From assembly GCF_049445995.1 (NCBI RefSeq), contig NZ_JBMSDZ010000002.1, positions 124,001 to 188,000 of the forward strand: 64,000 nt of DNA, read 5' to 3'. The translations under genes were made by a program, and so were the position numbers. Within the stretch, counting starts at the first letter, position 1, and each line of letters begins with the position of its first letter. This stretch comes from Dyella_A sp049445995 (lineage in GTDB: Bacteria > Pseudomonadota > Gammaproteobacteria > Xanthomonadales > Rhodanobacteraceae). Positions 42,656 through 53,000 of the stretch are shown here, piece after piece. Below the pieces are notes generated by a model. The model was not told the DNA's origin and ran no database searches. It worked only from the letters and a program-made list of their open reading frames with translations.

Positions 42656-43141
42656 TCAGGCCTGCTCGAAACGATTGGCGTCGCGGTTCTTGCGCACCCT
42701 GGCCGGATCCCACACGCGGCCGTTCATGGCGATGTACACGCCGTCGGGCAGGGTCTGCACCGCGGCCACCGCGCAGCCGATGTTGAACACCGCGTCCGAG
42801 CCCTGGAAGCGCGCCGGGTTCAGCGCGCCGGTGAGCACGATCACCTTGCCGGGGATGCCGGCCAGCACCTTGGCGGTTTCCACCATGGTGTCGGTGCCAT
42901 GCGTCACCAGCACGTGCCGATGCGGCTGCGCCTCGATGGTGGAGCGGATCAGCGCGCGGTCCTCGTCGGTGACGTGCAGGCTGTCCTTGCGCAGGATCGG
43001 GATCACGTCGTACTGGAACGCCACGCCGAGATGCCCCAGGATCTCGCCGATCTGCGGCGAGCCGATCTTGTAGTCCGACTTGTCGTCGAAGTAGATCTTG
43101 TCGATGGTGCCGCCGGTGGTGACGATGGTGAGGTGCTGCAT
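42656..43141 (-). CDS. Short asparaginase-family protein
   Basis: 161 residues covering only the N-terminal catalytic domain of the asparaginase fold: TTGGTIDKIY (first Thr), THGTDTMVETA (second Thr, with the Asp) and LTGALNPARF. Normal type I/II asparaginases have a second domain of about 120 residues; the single-domain form is seen in several bacteria and may be a complete enzyme. ATG 43141 is preferred to TTG 43153. Substrate specificity is uncertain. Confidence 0.8.
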   Translation of the reverse strand: MQHLTIVTTGGTIDKIYFDDKSDYKIGSPQIGEILGHLGVAFQYDVIPILRKDSLHVTDEDRALIRSTIEAQPHRHVLVTHGTDTMVETAKVLAGIPGKVIVLTGALNPARFQGSDAVFNIGCAVAAVQTLPDGVYIAMNGRVWDPARVRKNRDANRFEQA

Positions 43142-43180
43142 GCGTGTGGCCAAGGTGGAAGACAGCGCATTTTAGCCGGC

Positions 43181-43361
43181 AGGAGCGCACCCTGTGGGCT
43201 CCGTCGCGGCGGCATTCGTCGCTGTAGGAGCGCACCCTGTGCGCGAACGCTCTTGCTCCTGATCGGCATCAAAGCGAAAGGCATTCGCGACAGAGCCTGC
43301 CCTCGACTCGATCGAGGGGTGGGCTCCTACCATGTGCCGGTCGCCCACAGGGTGGGCTCCT
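43181..43361. repeat. Repeat family AGGAGCGCACCCTGTG
   Basis: Direct copies at 43181-43196 and 43226-43241, and an inverted copy with one mismatch at 43346-43361; a partial fourth (GTGGGCTCCTACCATG) lies at 43319-43334. The array fills the spacer between asparaginase and the AidB-like gene. A different family from the other repeats in the window. Confidence 0.85.
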
Positions 43362-43378
43362 ACAACATGCCAGCGGCG

Positions 43379-45019
43379 TCATCCCAGCAGCAGTGCCGTG
43401 TCGCCGGTATCCGGCGAGGCCAACCGGTGCAGTCCGTGCCCGACGAAACGCCGCAGCGCCGCCGCCGGACGCGCATCGCCGCGTTGGCGCGACCAGGTTG
43501 CCTGGCGCGCAAGAAGTGCGGCCGCACTGCAGCGGGCGAGCGTGAACGCCAGTCCACGCGCGCCCGATTCGAGTTCGTCGCGCGTCGCGCCGTGCCGTTC
43601 AAGCCAGCGCGAGGCGGCCTCCAGGGTCTGCTGGATCGCGCTCACCGCATGCATGTCGTCACTGCCGTTCAGCCAATCGCCGACCACGCGGCGCAGTGCG
43701 CCGAGGCCATCGCCGGCCAGCGCACGCAGGCTGTCCAGCGACAGCACGTTGGTGGTGCCTTCCCAGATCGCATAGACCTGCGCATCGCGCAGCAGCTGTG
43801 GCAAGCCGGTGTCCTCGATGTAGCCCGCGCCGCCGAAGCATTCCAAGGCCTCGGAGCAGAGCTTCACCGCCAGCTTGCCGGTCCACAATTTGCACAGCGG
43901 CGTCAGCAGGCGCAGCGCGGCGGCCTCGTGGGGTTCGGCCGCGCCGTGTTCGACCCGGCCGAGCAGGGTGGCGACCTCGAAGGCCAGCGCGAAGGCGGCC
44001 TCGAACTGTGCCTGCATGTCGGCCAGCGTGCGCGCATGCAGGGGCTGTTCGATCAGCGGACGTCCGAACGCCTCGCGCCGCGCGGCGTAGTCGCGGGCGA
44101 GCGCAAGCGCGCGACGCATGCTCGCCACCGCGCAGATGCCGTTCCAGGTGCGGGTGACGTTGAGCATCGGCGCCACCTGGCGCACCCCATGCGCCAGTTC
44201 GCCGACCGGCCATGCAGGCAGACCCTCGAGATGGATCTCGGCGGTCGGGAGCTCGTGCGTGCCGAGCTTGTCCTTGAGCCGGTCGATGACCAGCTCCGGC
44301 TTGCGGCGATCGCCATCCATGGTTTCGGCGTAGAACAGGGCCAGTGCCGCGGTGCCGCCGCCGGCACCCTCCGGGCGGGCGAGCGCCAGTGCCGCCTCGC
44401 CCACCACCGCGGAGCTGAACCACTTGCGCCCGTGCAGGCGCCACTGACCGTCGGCATCCTGCCGCGCGACCGTCTCGGTGCGACCCACGTCCGAACCGCC
44501 GGGCGTCTCGGTCATCCATTGCCCACTGAGCCAGAAGGTTTCCGGATCGCGACCGAGAAAGCGCGGCAGGGCGCGCTCGATCAGCGCGGTGTTGCCGGCG
44601 GCCTTCAGCGCGGTGGCCGCGCCGTCGGTCATCGCCAGTGGACAGGTGTAGAACTCGCTGGCCACGTGATACAGGTAGACGCGGGCGAATTCCTCCAGCC
44701 GCGCGTGTGCGCTGTCGGCATGGCCGGCGGCGAGCACGGCGTGACGGGTGGTGACGGCGGCGCCCTCCTGCCAGGCCGGGGTCAGTTCGATGCGGTCGAC
44801 CCGCCGCCCCCAGGCGTCCCACTGGGTCAGCACCGGCTTGCGCCGGCTGCTCGTACCGGCGCGCTCCCACGCATGCAGTGCGTAATCGCCGAGCGCGTCC
44901 AGGTCGGCATCCAGTGCCGCGCGCCGCTCGGCGGGCAGGGCCCTGCCGAGCAGCGCCAGCAGCGATCGATCGTTGCGATACGGATGCGCCAGCACCGGCG
45001 CATCCTGCAGGAAGGACAT
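43379..45019 (-). CDS. AidB-like acyl-CoA dehydrogenase
   Basis: 546-residue flavoprotein of the acyl-CoA dehydrogenase superfamily. Markers: QWMTETPGGSDVGRTET (FAD/substrate loop), WFSSAVVG, a long C-terminal helical domain with EALECFGGAGYIEDTGLPQLLRDAQVYAIWEGTTNV (catalytic base region). Length and the N-terminal extension match E. coli AidB, which is induced by alkylation and binds DNA; the same architecture also covers isovaleryl-CoA dehydrogenase-like enzymes, so the role is open. ATG 45019. Confidence 0.85.
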   Translation of the reverse strand: MSFLQDAPVLAHPYRNDRSLLALLGRALPAERRAALDADLDALGDYALHAWERAGTSSRRKPVLTQWDAWGRRVDRIELTPAWQEGAAVTTRHAVLAAGHADSAHARLEEFARVYLYHVASEFYTCPLAMTDGAATALKAAGNTALIERALPRFLGRDPETFWLSGQWMTETPGGSDVGRTETVARQDADGQWRLHGRKWFSSAVVGEAALALARPEGAGGGTAALALFYAETMDGDRRKPELVIDRLKDKLGTHELPTAEIHLEGLPAWPVGELAHGVRQVAPMLNVTRTWNGICAVASMRRALALARDYAARREAFGRPLIEQPLHARTLADMQAQFEAAFALAFEVATLLGRVEHGAAEPHEAAALRLLTPLCKLWTGKLAVKLCSEALECFGGAGYIEDTGLPQLLRDAQVYAIWEGTTNVLSLDSLRALAGDGLGALRRVVGDWLNGSDDMHAVSAIQQTLEAASRWLERHGATRDELESGARGLAFTLARCSAAALLARQATWSRQRGDARPAAALRRFVGHGLHRLASPDTGDTALLLG

Positions 45020-45303
45020 GGCGATCTCCGTCCGTGATGGATGGGCGTGAGTATACGGAGCGGCGCATCAACGGCATGTCGGGCCATTGCCCCGGAATAA
45101 ACCGGCGCCCCGCATCGGGGATGACCGCTCGACGCTGGAGCGCGCGGAAATGCAGGCTGCGCGGCGGGCGCCGCGAACAGGAAAACCCGGGACCCGTTTC
45201 CCGCCTCGCGATGCGGATGGTGATGGCATTGGACCGGACTGCGCGAACACCGGGCGCAGCCCGCAGCCGCTTGTGCTTCTTCGCTGTGCGCTAGCAGCCC
45301 GGT
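45020..45303. other. Spacer between AidB-like and GH31 genes
   Basis: No gene is seen. The right end carries a partial repeat copy (CTAGCAGCCCGG at 45291-45302) directly before the full palindromic element copy B. A promoter for GH31 may lie here but I see no clear boxes. Confidence 0.4.
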
Positions 45304-45342
45304 GCTAGCAGCCCGGCCGAGCAAAGCCCGACAGGCTGTTAG
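45304..45342. repeat. Palindromic element, family GCAGCC..GGCTGC, copy B
   Basis: CTAGCAGCCCGGCCGAGCAA then AGCCCGACAGGCTGTTAG. It is the reverse complement of copies C and D. The 12-base start CTAGCAGCCCGG is tandemly repeated just before it. It lies upstream of the GH31 gene and faces copy C at the other end. Confidence 0.85.
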
Positions 45343-45397
45343 CATCGACCGCTGCCCGTCGGCCCGGTACACGATGCATTCCCAGGAGAGCCCCGTC

Positions 45398-48226
45398 ATG
45401 CGCTTCGTCGGTCGTACGTTCCACCAGGCTGTGGCCTACCTATTCATCGCAGGCGCGGCCATCCTGCTGCCCGGTCGTGCGACGGGCCAGGTTGCGCCGG
45501 TCATGCGCGCCAGCGGCAGCACGGTGGTGGCGGGCGAGACCCGCTTCGAGTTCCTGACCCCGACACTGCTGCGGATGGAGTACGCACCGTCCGGTGCGTT
45601 CGTGGATGCGCCGACCGCCGTCGTGCAGAAGCGGGATTGGCCTGCCGTTGCCGTGCACACGACGCGTGAGCACGGCTGGCTGGTCGCCGGCACCGACGCG
45701 ATGACCGTGCGCTACCGGCTGCAGTCCGGACCGTTCGATGCGAAGAACCTGGAAGTGACCTGGCATGACGACGCGGGCGCGCCGCTTCGCACCTGGCACC
45801 CGGGCGACGTGGATCCGGGCAACCTCGGCGGGCTCACCTATTCGCTGGACAACGTCGCCGAGGTCAACCTGCCCACGGACGGCAGCGACCTGGAAAGCCC
45901 GGTGAACGACGTCATCCCGGGCATCAATATCCGCCTGCCGAAGGCCAAGCCGGGGCTGCTCAGCCGCAGCGGCTACGCGTTCATCGACGACAGCACCACG
46001 CCGGTGTGGAACCGCGCCACGCAGTGGATCGAGCCGCGCCGGCAGGTCGGCCAGCAGGACTGGTATCTGTTCACCTACGGCCACGACTATCGCCGCGTGC
46101 TCAAGGAATATGCCGCGCTGTGCGGGCCGATCCCGATGATCCCCCGCTACACGCTCGGTGCCTGGATCACCGACTTCAACTTCGAGTATTTCCCCGGCAG
46201 TGCGGCCTCGAAGAGCCCCGCCTTCAAGCGCTACGACGCCGATCACCTGAAGAACGAGGTCGCCCGGCTGCGCAGGGACCGCATTCCGCTGGACGTCCTG
46301 GTGCTCGATTTCGCCTGGCACAACTACGGCTGGGACGGCGGCTTCGACTGGAGCCCGCTGATCCGGCACCCGCCGGCGTTGCTGCACTGGCTGGCCGGGC
46401 GCGGCGTGAAGGTGGGCCTCAACGATCATCCCGGCTACGCCAATACCGAGGAGGCCGTGGTCTCGCACAAGGACAGCCATGCCGCTGCCGCGCTGGCCGC
46501 GCTCGGCAGGCCGATGCCGCCCAGGCCCGGCTTCCGGCGTGCGGTGCCGGCGCACTGGCAGTTCGCCCTGGACCCGCACGATGCGGGGCGGCAGGCGCGC
46601 TGGTTCGCCGATGGCCAGGGCGCGCAGTGGACCGACGTGCGCATCGGCGAGCCGTGGGAGCGCCAGGGGCACCCGCGCTATGCCGGGGTCGCCTGGTACC
46701 GCACCACGATGCGCGCGCCGGCGCAGTTGCCCTCGCCGTTGTTTCTGGTGTTCGGCGAGGTCGGCGGTCACTACACGCTGTACATCGATGGACAGGAGGT
46801 CGCCCACAGCACGGTGCAATGGCCGCAACGGCTGACCTACGCCGACGTTGCCGGCGTACTGAAGGCCGGCGCAAGGAACACGATCACCCTGCGCGTGCAG
46901 GCGGGCGAACGCGGCAGCGGGCTGATCGGCAGCGACATCGCGCTGCAGGATATCGAGCCGCCGCCGCGGATCTTCTTCGACCTGTCCGACAAGCGGCAGG
47001 CGGCCGCGTCGATGGAGGCGCTGCACAAGCCGCTGCTCGATCAGGGCGTGGCGTTCTGGTGGGTCGACGGCGGCAGCGGCGCCGTGACCATGCCCGGCCT
47101 GAACAAGCAGCTGTGGACCAACAAGGTGTTCTATGACGCCACCCGGCAGGCGACCGGCGAGCGCGGCTTCATCCTGAGCCGCTACGGCGACTGGGGCAGC
47201 GAGCGCTATCCGGCCTATTTCACCGGCGACACCTATTCCGAATGGCCGGTGCTGCGCTATGAGGTGGCCTACACCACCCGCGCCGGCAACGTGCTGGTGC
47301 CCTACGTCAGCCACGACATCGGCGGCTTCCACGGTGCGAAGATCCCGTTTGATCTCTACGCGCGCTGGGTCGAGTTCGGCACCTTCAGTCCCATCCTGCG
47401 GTTGCACAGCGCGCACGCCAACCCGCGCGAGGGCAACACGCGGATGCCGTGGAACTACGGCGAGAAAGGCGTCGCCTTCCTGCGCAAGTACTTCACCCTG
47501 CGCACCCAGCTGATCCCCTACATCTACAGCTACACCTGGCAGGCGCACACGCAGGCACTGCCGCTGCTGCGGCCGCTGTACCTCGTCGATCCCGACAGCG
47601 ACGAAGCCTACCGGCATCCGCACGAATACTTCTTCGGCGACCAGATGCTGGTGGCGCCGGTCACCGACCCCAGCGGCGACGTCAGCATCTACCTGCCGGC
47701 GGGCGCGTGGTTCGATTTCTTCACCGGCAAGCGTTACGCCGGGGGACGCACGTTCACCGCGCACTACGCGGTCGATGCCACGCCGGTGTTCGTGCGCGAC
47801 GGCGGCATCGTGCCCGAACAGGCGCCGAGCCTGTATTCGGACGCCCGGCCGCTGGATCGGCTAATACTGGACGTCTATGGCACCGCGGCGGGGCGCTTCG
47901 ACCTGTACGAAGACGATGGGCGTTCGCTGGACTTCGCACAGGGGGCGCACGCCTCCACCCCGATTACCTACGCACGAACGGACGACGGGGGCTACGCGCT
48001 GTCGATCGGCGCAACCGACGGCAGCTACCGCGGGCAGGTGCCGAAACGCGCCTACGAGCTGCGCATCCATGCGGCCGGCAAGCCACGGTCCGTCACGGTG
48101 GACGGCGAGCCGGTGCGGTGGCGCTGGAGCACCGCCCGGTCGGAGGCCACCGTCAGCGTCCCGACCCGCGACATCCGCACGCCGGTGCACATCGCCTGGT
48201 CCGCCGCGGAGGGCACCGCGGGCTAG
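45398..48226 (+). CDS. Secreted GH31 alpha-glycosidase with inserted jelly-roll-like domain
   Basis: 942-residue glycoside hydrolase. Signal peptide (about 1-27), N-terminal beta-sandwich, then the barrel with YTLGAWITDFNFEYF, GVKVGLNDHPG (about residues 341-347) and the nucleophile D557 in WWVDGG, later SHDIGGFHG and HPHEYFFGDQMLVAPV. Between the third strand and the nucleophile about 150 extra residues (about 375-525) look like a galactose-binding/jelly-roll fold (GVAWYRTTMRAP, GGHYTLYIDGQEV, NTITLRVQAGE). Likely an alpha-glucosidase or alpha-xylosidase acting outside the cytoplasm. ATG 45398 follows CAGGAGAG; ATG 45374 lacks it. Two inverted repeat elements flank the gene. Confidence 0.88.
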   Translation: MRFVGRTFHQAVAYLFIAGAAILLPGRATGQVAPVMRASGSTVVAGETRFEFLTPTLLRMEYAPSGAFVDAPTAVVQKRDWPAVAVHTTREHGWLVAGTDAMTVRYRLQSGPFDAKNLEVTWHDDAGAPLRTWHPGDVDPGNLGGLTYSLDNVAEVNLPTDGSDLESPVNDVIPGINIRLPKAKPGLLSRSGYAFIDDSTTPVWNRATQWIEPRRQVGQQDWYLFTYGHDYRRVLKEYAALCGPIPMIPRYTLGAWITDFNFEYFPGSAASKSPAFKRYDADHLKNEVARLRRDRIPLDVLVLDFAWHNYGWDGGFDWSPLIRHPPALLHWLAGRGVKVGLNDHPGYANTEEAVVSHKDSHAAAALAALGRPMPPRPGFRRAVPAHWQFALDPHDAGRQARWFADGQGAQWTDVRIGEPWERQGHPRYAGVAWYRTTMRAPAQLPSPLFLVFGEVGGHYTLYIDGQEVAHSTVQWPQRLTYADVAGVLKAGARNTITLRVQAGERGSGLIGSDIALQDIEPPPRIFFDLSDKRQAAASMEALHKPLLDQGVAFWWVDGGSGAVTMPGLNKQLWTNKVFYDATRQATGERGFILSRYGDWGSERYPAYFTGDTYSEWPVLRYEVAYTTRAGNVLVPYVSHDIGGFHGAKIPFDLYARWVEFGTFSPILRLHSAHANPREGNTRMPWNYGEKGVAFLRKYFTLRTQLIPYIYSYTWQAHTQALPLLRPLYLVDPDSDEAYRHPHEYFFGDQMLVAPVTDPSGDVSIYLPAGAWFDFFTGKRYAGGRTFTAHYAVDATPVFVRDGGIVPEQAPSLYSDARPLDRLILDVYGTAAGRFDLYEDDGRSLDFAQGAHASTPITYARTDDGGYALSIGATDGSYRGQVPKRAYELRIHAAGKPRSVTVDGEPVRWRWSTARSEATVSVPTRDIRTPVHIAWSAAEGTAG

Positions 48227-48229
48227 GAT

Positions 48230-48257
48230 CCTGTCGGGCTTTGCTCGGCCGGGCAGG
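48230..48257. repeat. Palindromic element, family GCAGCC..GGCTGC, copy C (shortened)
   Basis: CCTGTCGGGCTTTGCTCGGC followed by CGGGCAGG. It keeps the core but its outer arms are cut to CCTG/CAGG. It begins three bases after the GH31 stop. Confidence 0.85.
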
Positions 48258-48324
48258 CAGGGTTCCGGGCGCCTGCATGGTGACTACTTGTCTGCGGCGC
48301 CCGCAGCCTGCATGCTGAAAGGCC

Positions 48325-48711
48325 ATGCCTTCCCTGCCTGCCATCCGCCTGCTGCGACGCCGCCATCCCCGGTGGATGGCGGCGGTGCTGGCGTTGGTCC
48401 TGACGATGGTCACGCTGTCGACCATGCCGCGCTGGCTGACCCACGCCCACGGCGAGCACGCCACGGCGACGATGGTGCTCGGTGTCGCGCAGGCGCTGGA
48501 TCACCACGATGTCGATTCCGGTGTCGCCGCCGGCGCCTCCGTCGACGAGGAGCACGCGCATGCGCATTACCTCGCCGGGACGGCGTTCACGCTGCCCGCG
48601 CTGATCGACAGCCTGCCGCTGCATCTGCCGGGCAGTACCTGCCCGCCGGGGCGTCGCGCCAGCGCACCGCCGCGCCTGTTGGCTACGCCGCACCGCCCTC
48701 CGATCGCCTGA
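48325..48711 (+). CDS. Small His-rich protein heading the metal-efflux operon
   Basis: 128 residues: one N-terminal membrane segment (WMAAVLALVLTMVTLSTM), a His cluster (LTHAHGEHATATM, LDHHDVD, EEHAHAHY) and a Pro/Arg-rich tail. Such His-rich small proteins commonly precede CzcC/CusB genes and may buffer periplasmic metal. I do not assign a family. It is 222 bp before the adaptor gene. Confidence 0.65.
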   Translation: MPSLPAIRLLRRRHPRWMAAVLALVLTMVTLSTMPRWLTHAHGEHATATMVLGVAQALDHHDVDSGVAAGASVDEEHAHAHYLAGTAFTLPALIDSLPLHLPGSTCPPGRRASAPPRLLATPHRPPIA

Positions 48712-48933
48712 ACTCCTGATCGAAACGCCCGACGGCCGCCCGCGGCCTGTCGTCGATCCCGATCTGTCCGGAGTACGGCCGTGTCTTTCCTGTGCTGTCT
48801 TTCGCCTGCCGCGCGCGGGCGTGCCGGGTTGTCCATCGTCACGGGCAGCCGGCCTTCTGCCGTGCGCGTTCGCGCCCGCTGGCCGCGCCTTCGCGGCGCG
48901 GCGGCGCTTGCCCCCCTTACGGAGTCCTTCCCC

Positions 48934-50052
48934 ATGATCGATCGCTTCTGGCGAGCCGGCGCGCGCTGCGTGCTGGCGAGCGCCGTGCTGTTGCCGCTGG
49001 CCGCGCAGGCTGCCACGCCGGCAGAGTTTGTTGTTTCCGCCGGGCAGATGCGCGCGCTCGGCGTCACCGTGCAGCGGCTGGACAAGCCGCGGGCGATCCG
49101 CGGTCTGAGTTATCCGGCGCGGGTGATCCTGCCGCCGGCGCAGGACGTGGCGGTCAGCGCGCCGGTGGCCGGCGTGGTCGAGCAGGTGCTGGTGAGCGAG
49201 CACGAGCCGGTGGTGTCGGGCCAGCCGCTGCTGCGCCTGGCCAGCCCGGAGTTCGGCCAGATGCAGCTGGCTGCGCTGCAGGCGGCCAACCGCAACCGGC
49301 TCGCGCAGCAGGCGCTGCGCCGCGAGCGGCAGCTGTTCGCCGAAGGCATCGTGCCCGAGCGGCGCCTGCGCGAGGCGGAGGCCGCCGCCAGCGACAGCCG
49401 TGCCGCCGCGTACCAGGCCGAGGCGGCCCTGCAACTGGCCGGACTGGACCCGCCGGCGATCGCCCGGCTGACCGCCGCCACCCATCCGCTGCAGCCGTCG
49501 CTGACGGTGAAATCGCGCAGCGCCGGCTTGGTGGTCGACCTGCTGGCGCGCCCCGGCCAGCGCGTGGCGGCGGCCGATCCGCTGCTGCGCATTACCGATC
49601 CCAGCCGGCTGTGGCTGGACATCCAGCTGCCCGCCCAGCGCGCCGACGCGTGGGCGAAGGATCGCGACATCACCGTGATCGGACGCAGCGTGACCGCCCG
49701 CGCCATGCAGGCCGGCGCGGTGGTCGGCGAGGGCCAGACGGTGAGCCTGCGCGCGCGGGTCACCGCAGGCGTCGGGCAGCTGCGGCCGGGCGAGTTCGTG
49801 CAGGTGCAGGTGCCGTTTGTCGAGCGCACCGACGCCTGGCCGCTGCCGCTGGTCGCGGTGGTGCGCCAGGACGGGCAGGCCTACGTGTTCGTGCGCACGG
49901 CCAAGGGCTTCGAGGCGCGCCCGGTGACGGTGCTGGACAGCGCCGGCGAGGCGGTAAGCGTGCAGGGCCCGCTGGGGGCCGGCGACGCGGTGGCGGTGCG
50001 CAGCGTGATCGCGCTCAAGGCCGCCTGGCTCGGCGAGAGCGGAGGCGAATGA
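48934..50052 (+). CDS. CusB/CzcB-type RND efflux periplasmic adaptor
   Basis: 372-residue membrane-fusion protein. Signal peptide (about 1-25), barrel-sandwich halves (ISAPVAGVVEQVLVSEHEPVVSGQPLLRLAS and KSRSAGLVVDLLARPGQRVAAADPLLRITD), a helical hairpin between them rich in Arg/Ala/Gln, then beta-barrel and membrane-proximal domains. It joins the RND pump to an outer-membrane channel. ATG 48934 follows ACGGAGTCC. Confidence 0.92.
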   Translation: MIDRFWRAGARCVLASAVLLPLAAQAATPAEFVVSAGQMRALGVTVQRLDKPRAIRGLSYPARVILPPAQDVAVSAPVAGVVEQVLVSEHEPVVSGQPLLRLASPEFGQMQLAALQAANRNRLAQQALRRERQLFAEGIVPERRLREAEAAASDSRAAAYQAEAALQLAGLDPPAIARLTAATHPLQPSLTVKSRSAGLVVDLLARPGQRVAAADPLLRITDPSRLWLDIQLPAQRADAWAKDRDITVIGRSVTARAMQAGAVVGEGQTVSLRARVTAGVGQLRPGEFVQVQVPFVERTDAWPLPLVAVVRQDGQAYVFVRTAKGFEARPVTVLDSAGEAVSVQGPLGAGDAVAVRSVIALKAAWLGESGGE

Positions 50053-50053
50053 C

Positions 50054-53000
50054 ATGCTGCAGCGGCTGATCCAATTCGCCCTCGCGCAGCGGCTGTTCGT
50101 GCTGCTGGCCACCGTACTGCTCGCCGCCGCCGGCTGGTTCGCCTTCCAGCGCCTGCCGATCGACGCCTTTCCGGACGTCTCCAGCACCCAGGTCAAGGTG
50201 ATCATGAAGGCGCCCGGCATGACGCCGGAGGAGATCGAGACGCGCATCGCCATCCCGATCGAGGTGGAGATGCTCGGCATTCCCCACCAGCGCATGCTGC
50301 GCTCGGTGACCAAGTACGGCCTGGTCGACGTGACCATCGATTTCAACGACGGCACCGACATCTACTGGGCACGCCAGCAGGTGGCCGAACGCCTCAACGG
50401 CATCCTCGCCGACCTGCCGCCGGGCATCGGCGGCGGCATGGCGCCGATCACCACGCCGCTGGGCGAGATGTTCATGTTCACCGTGGAGGCCGAGGACATG
50501 ACGCTGGCCGAGCGGCGCAGCCTGCTCGATTGGGTGATCCGTCCGGCGCTGCGCTCGGTGCCGGGCGTGGCCGACGTCAACGCGCTCGGCGGCGTGGTGC
50601 GCAGCTACGAGGTGGTGCCCGATCCGGTGAAGCTGGCCGCGGTGGGCCTGTCCACAGGCGACCTGCAGCGGGCGATCGGCGCCAACAACCGCAACGACGG
50701 CGCCGGCCGCCTGGGCGAGGGCGACGAGGTGCTGCTGGTGCGCACCGAGGGCAACATCCGCCACCTCGACGACCTGCGCGCGGTGGTGCTCACCCGCAAG
50801 GACGGCGTGCCGGTGCGCGTGGGCGACGTGGCGCAGGTGCGCATCGGTGCGCTCACCCGCTACGGCGTGGTCACCAAGGACGGCCGCGGCGAGGCGGTGG
50901 AAGGGCTGGTGCTCGGGCTGGCCGGCGCCAACGCGCGCGAGGTGGTGGACGGCGTGCGCAGGAAGCTGGCGGAGCTGGCGCCGAGCCTGCCGCCGGGGGT
51001 GAAGCTGCAGGTGTTCTACGACCGCGCCGAACTGGTCGACAAGGCGGTCGGCACGGTGTCGCGGGCGCTGATCGAGGGCACCTTGCTGGTGCTGGTGCTG
51101 CTGGGTGCGTTCCTGGGCAACCTGCGCGCGGCGGTCACCGTGGCGCTGGTGCTGCCGCTGGCCGCGCTGGGCACCTTCATCCTGATGCGGGCCGGCGGCA
51201 TGTCGGCCAACCTGATGAGCCTGGGCGGGCTGGCCATCGCGATCGGCATGCTGGTCGATGCGGCGGTGGTGGTGGTGGAGAACATCGTGCAGCACCTGGG
51301 TCATGACCAGGCCGGCCGCAAGCTGCCGCGGCTGCACGTGATCTACCGCGCGGTGCGCGAGGTGGCGGTGCCGGTGACCGCGGGCATCGCGATCATCATC
51401 ACCGTGTTCCTGCCGCTGCTCACGCTGCAGGACCTGGAAGGCAAGATGTTCGTGCCGGTGGCGCTGACGATCGTGTTCGCGCTGGCCGGGTCGCTGCTGC
51501 TGTCGCTGACGGCGATCCCGGTGATCGCCTCGTTCGTGCTGCGCAGCGTGCCGCACGACGATCCGTGGCTGCCGCGCAAGCTGCTGCTGCTGTATCGCCC
51601 CGCGCTGGCCTGGGCGATGCGGCGCCAGCGCGTGGTGTTCGTCGCTGCCGGCGTGCTGCTGGCGCTCGCCGTGGGCGTGTATGCGCTGGTGGGCAAGACC
51701 TTCATGCCGACCATGGACGAGGGCGACCTCATCGTGGGCATCGAGAAGCTGCCCAGCGTGAGCCTGGAGGAAAGCGCCGCGCTGGACCTGAAGATCCAGC
51801 AGGCGCTGATGGCCAGGGTGCCCGAGGTGGTCGGGGTGGTGGCGCGCGCCGGTTCGGACGAGATCGGGCTGGACCCGATGGGGCTGAACCAGACCGACAC
51901 CTTTCTCGTGCTCAAGCCGGTCAGGGACTGGCAGGTGGCGGACAAGGACGCGCTGATCGCGAAGATCCGCAGCGTGCTCGACCAGTTGCCGGGGATCAAG
52001 TACAGCTTCACCCAGCCGATCGACATGCGCGTGCAGGAGATGATCATCGGCGTGCGCGGCGACCTCGCCATCAAGGTGTTCGGTCCGGATCTGGCCGTGC
52101 TCAACGAGCTGGCCGGCCGCATCGAGGCGCAGATGAAAACCGTGCCGGGCAACCAGGACGTCTACACCGTGCAGAACGACGGCGTGCAGTACCTGCGCGT
52201 GATCATCGACCGGCTCGCCGCCGGCCACTTCGGGCTGTCGGTGGAGGACGTGCAGGACGCCCTGCGCGCGCAGATCGAGGGCGAGCGTGCCGGCCTGGTG
52301 ATCGAGGGCAACCAGCGCGTGCCGATCGTGCTGCGCGGACCGGACCGGGTACGGCGCTCGCCCGCGGACTTCGCCGCGCTGCGCCTGACCGCGGCCGACG
52401 GCACCAGCGTGCCGCTGGAAAGCGTGGCCCGGCTGGTGCGCGACGGTGGCCCGGTGAAGATCGATCGCGAGATGGGCAGCCGCTACAGCGTGGTGATCGC
52501 CAACGTCAGCGGACGCGACCTGGTCGGCTTCGTGGAAGAGGCCAAGGCGAAGATCACCAGGGCGGTGCCGCTGCCCACCGGCTACCGGATCAGCTGGGGT
52601 GGCCAGTTCGAGAACCAGCAGCGCGCCGCGGCGCGGCTGGGCCTGGTGGTGCCGGTGGCGCTGGGGGTGATCTTCCTGATCCTGTTCGCCACCTTCGGCT
52701 CGGTGCGCCAGTCGCTGCTGGTGCTGAGCAACATCCCGTTCGCGCTGGTCGGCGGCGTGGTGGCGCTGTGGCTCACCGGCGAATACCTCTCGGTGCCCGC
52801 GTCGGTGGGCTTCATCGCCCTGCTCGGCATCGCCGTGCTCAACGGCGTGGTGCTGGTGAGCTACTTCAACCAGCTGCACGCCGAGGGCCTGAGTCGGCTG
52901 CAGTGCGTGATCGTCGGCGCCGAGCGCCGGCTGCGGCCGGTGATGATGACCGCCTCGATCACCGCGTTCGGCTTGATCCCGCTGCTGTTCGCCAGCGGCC

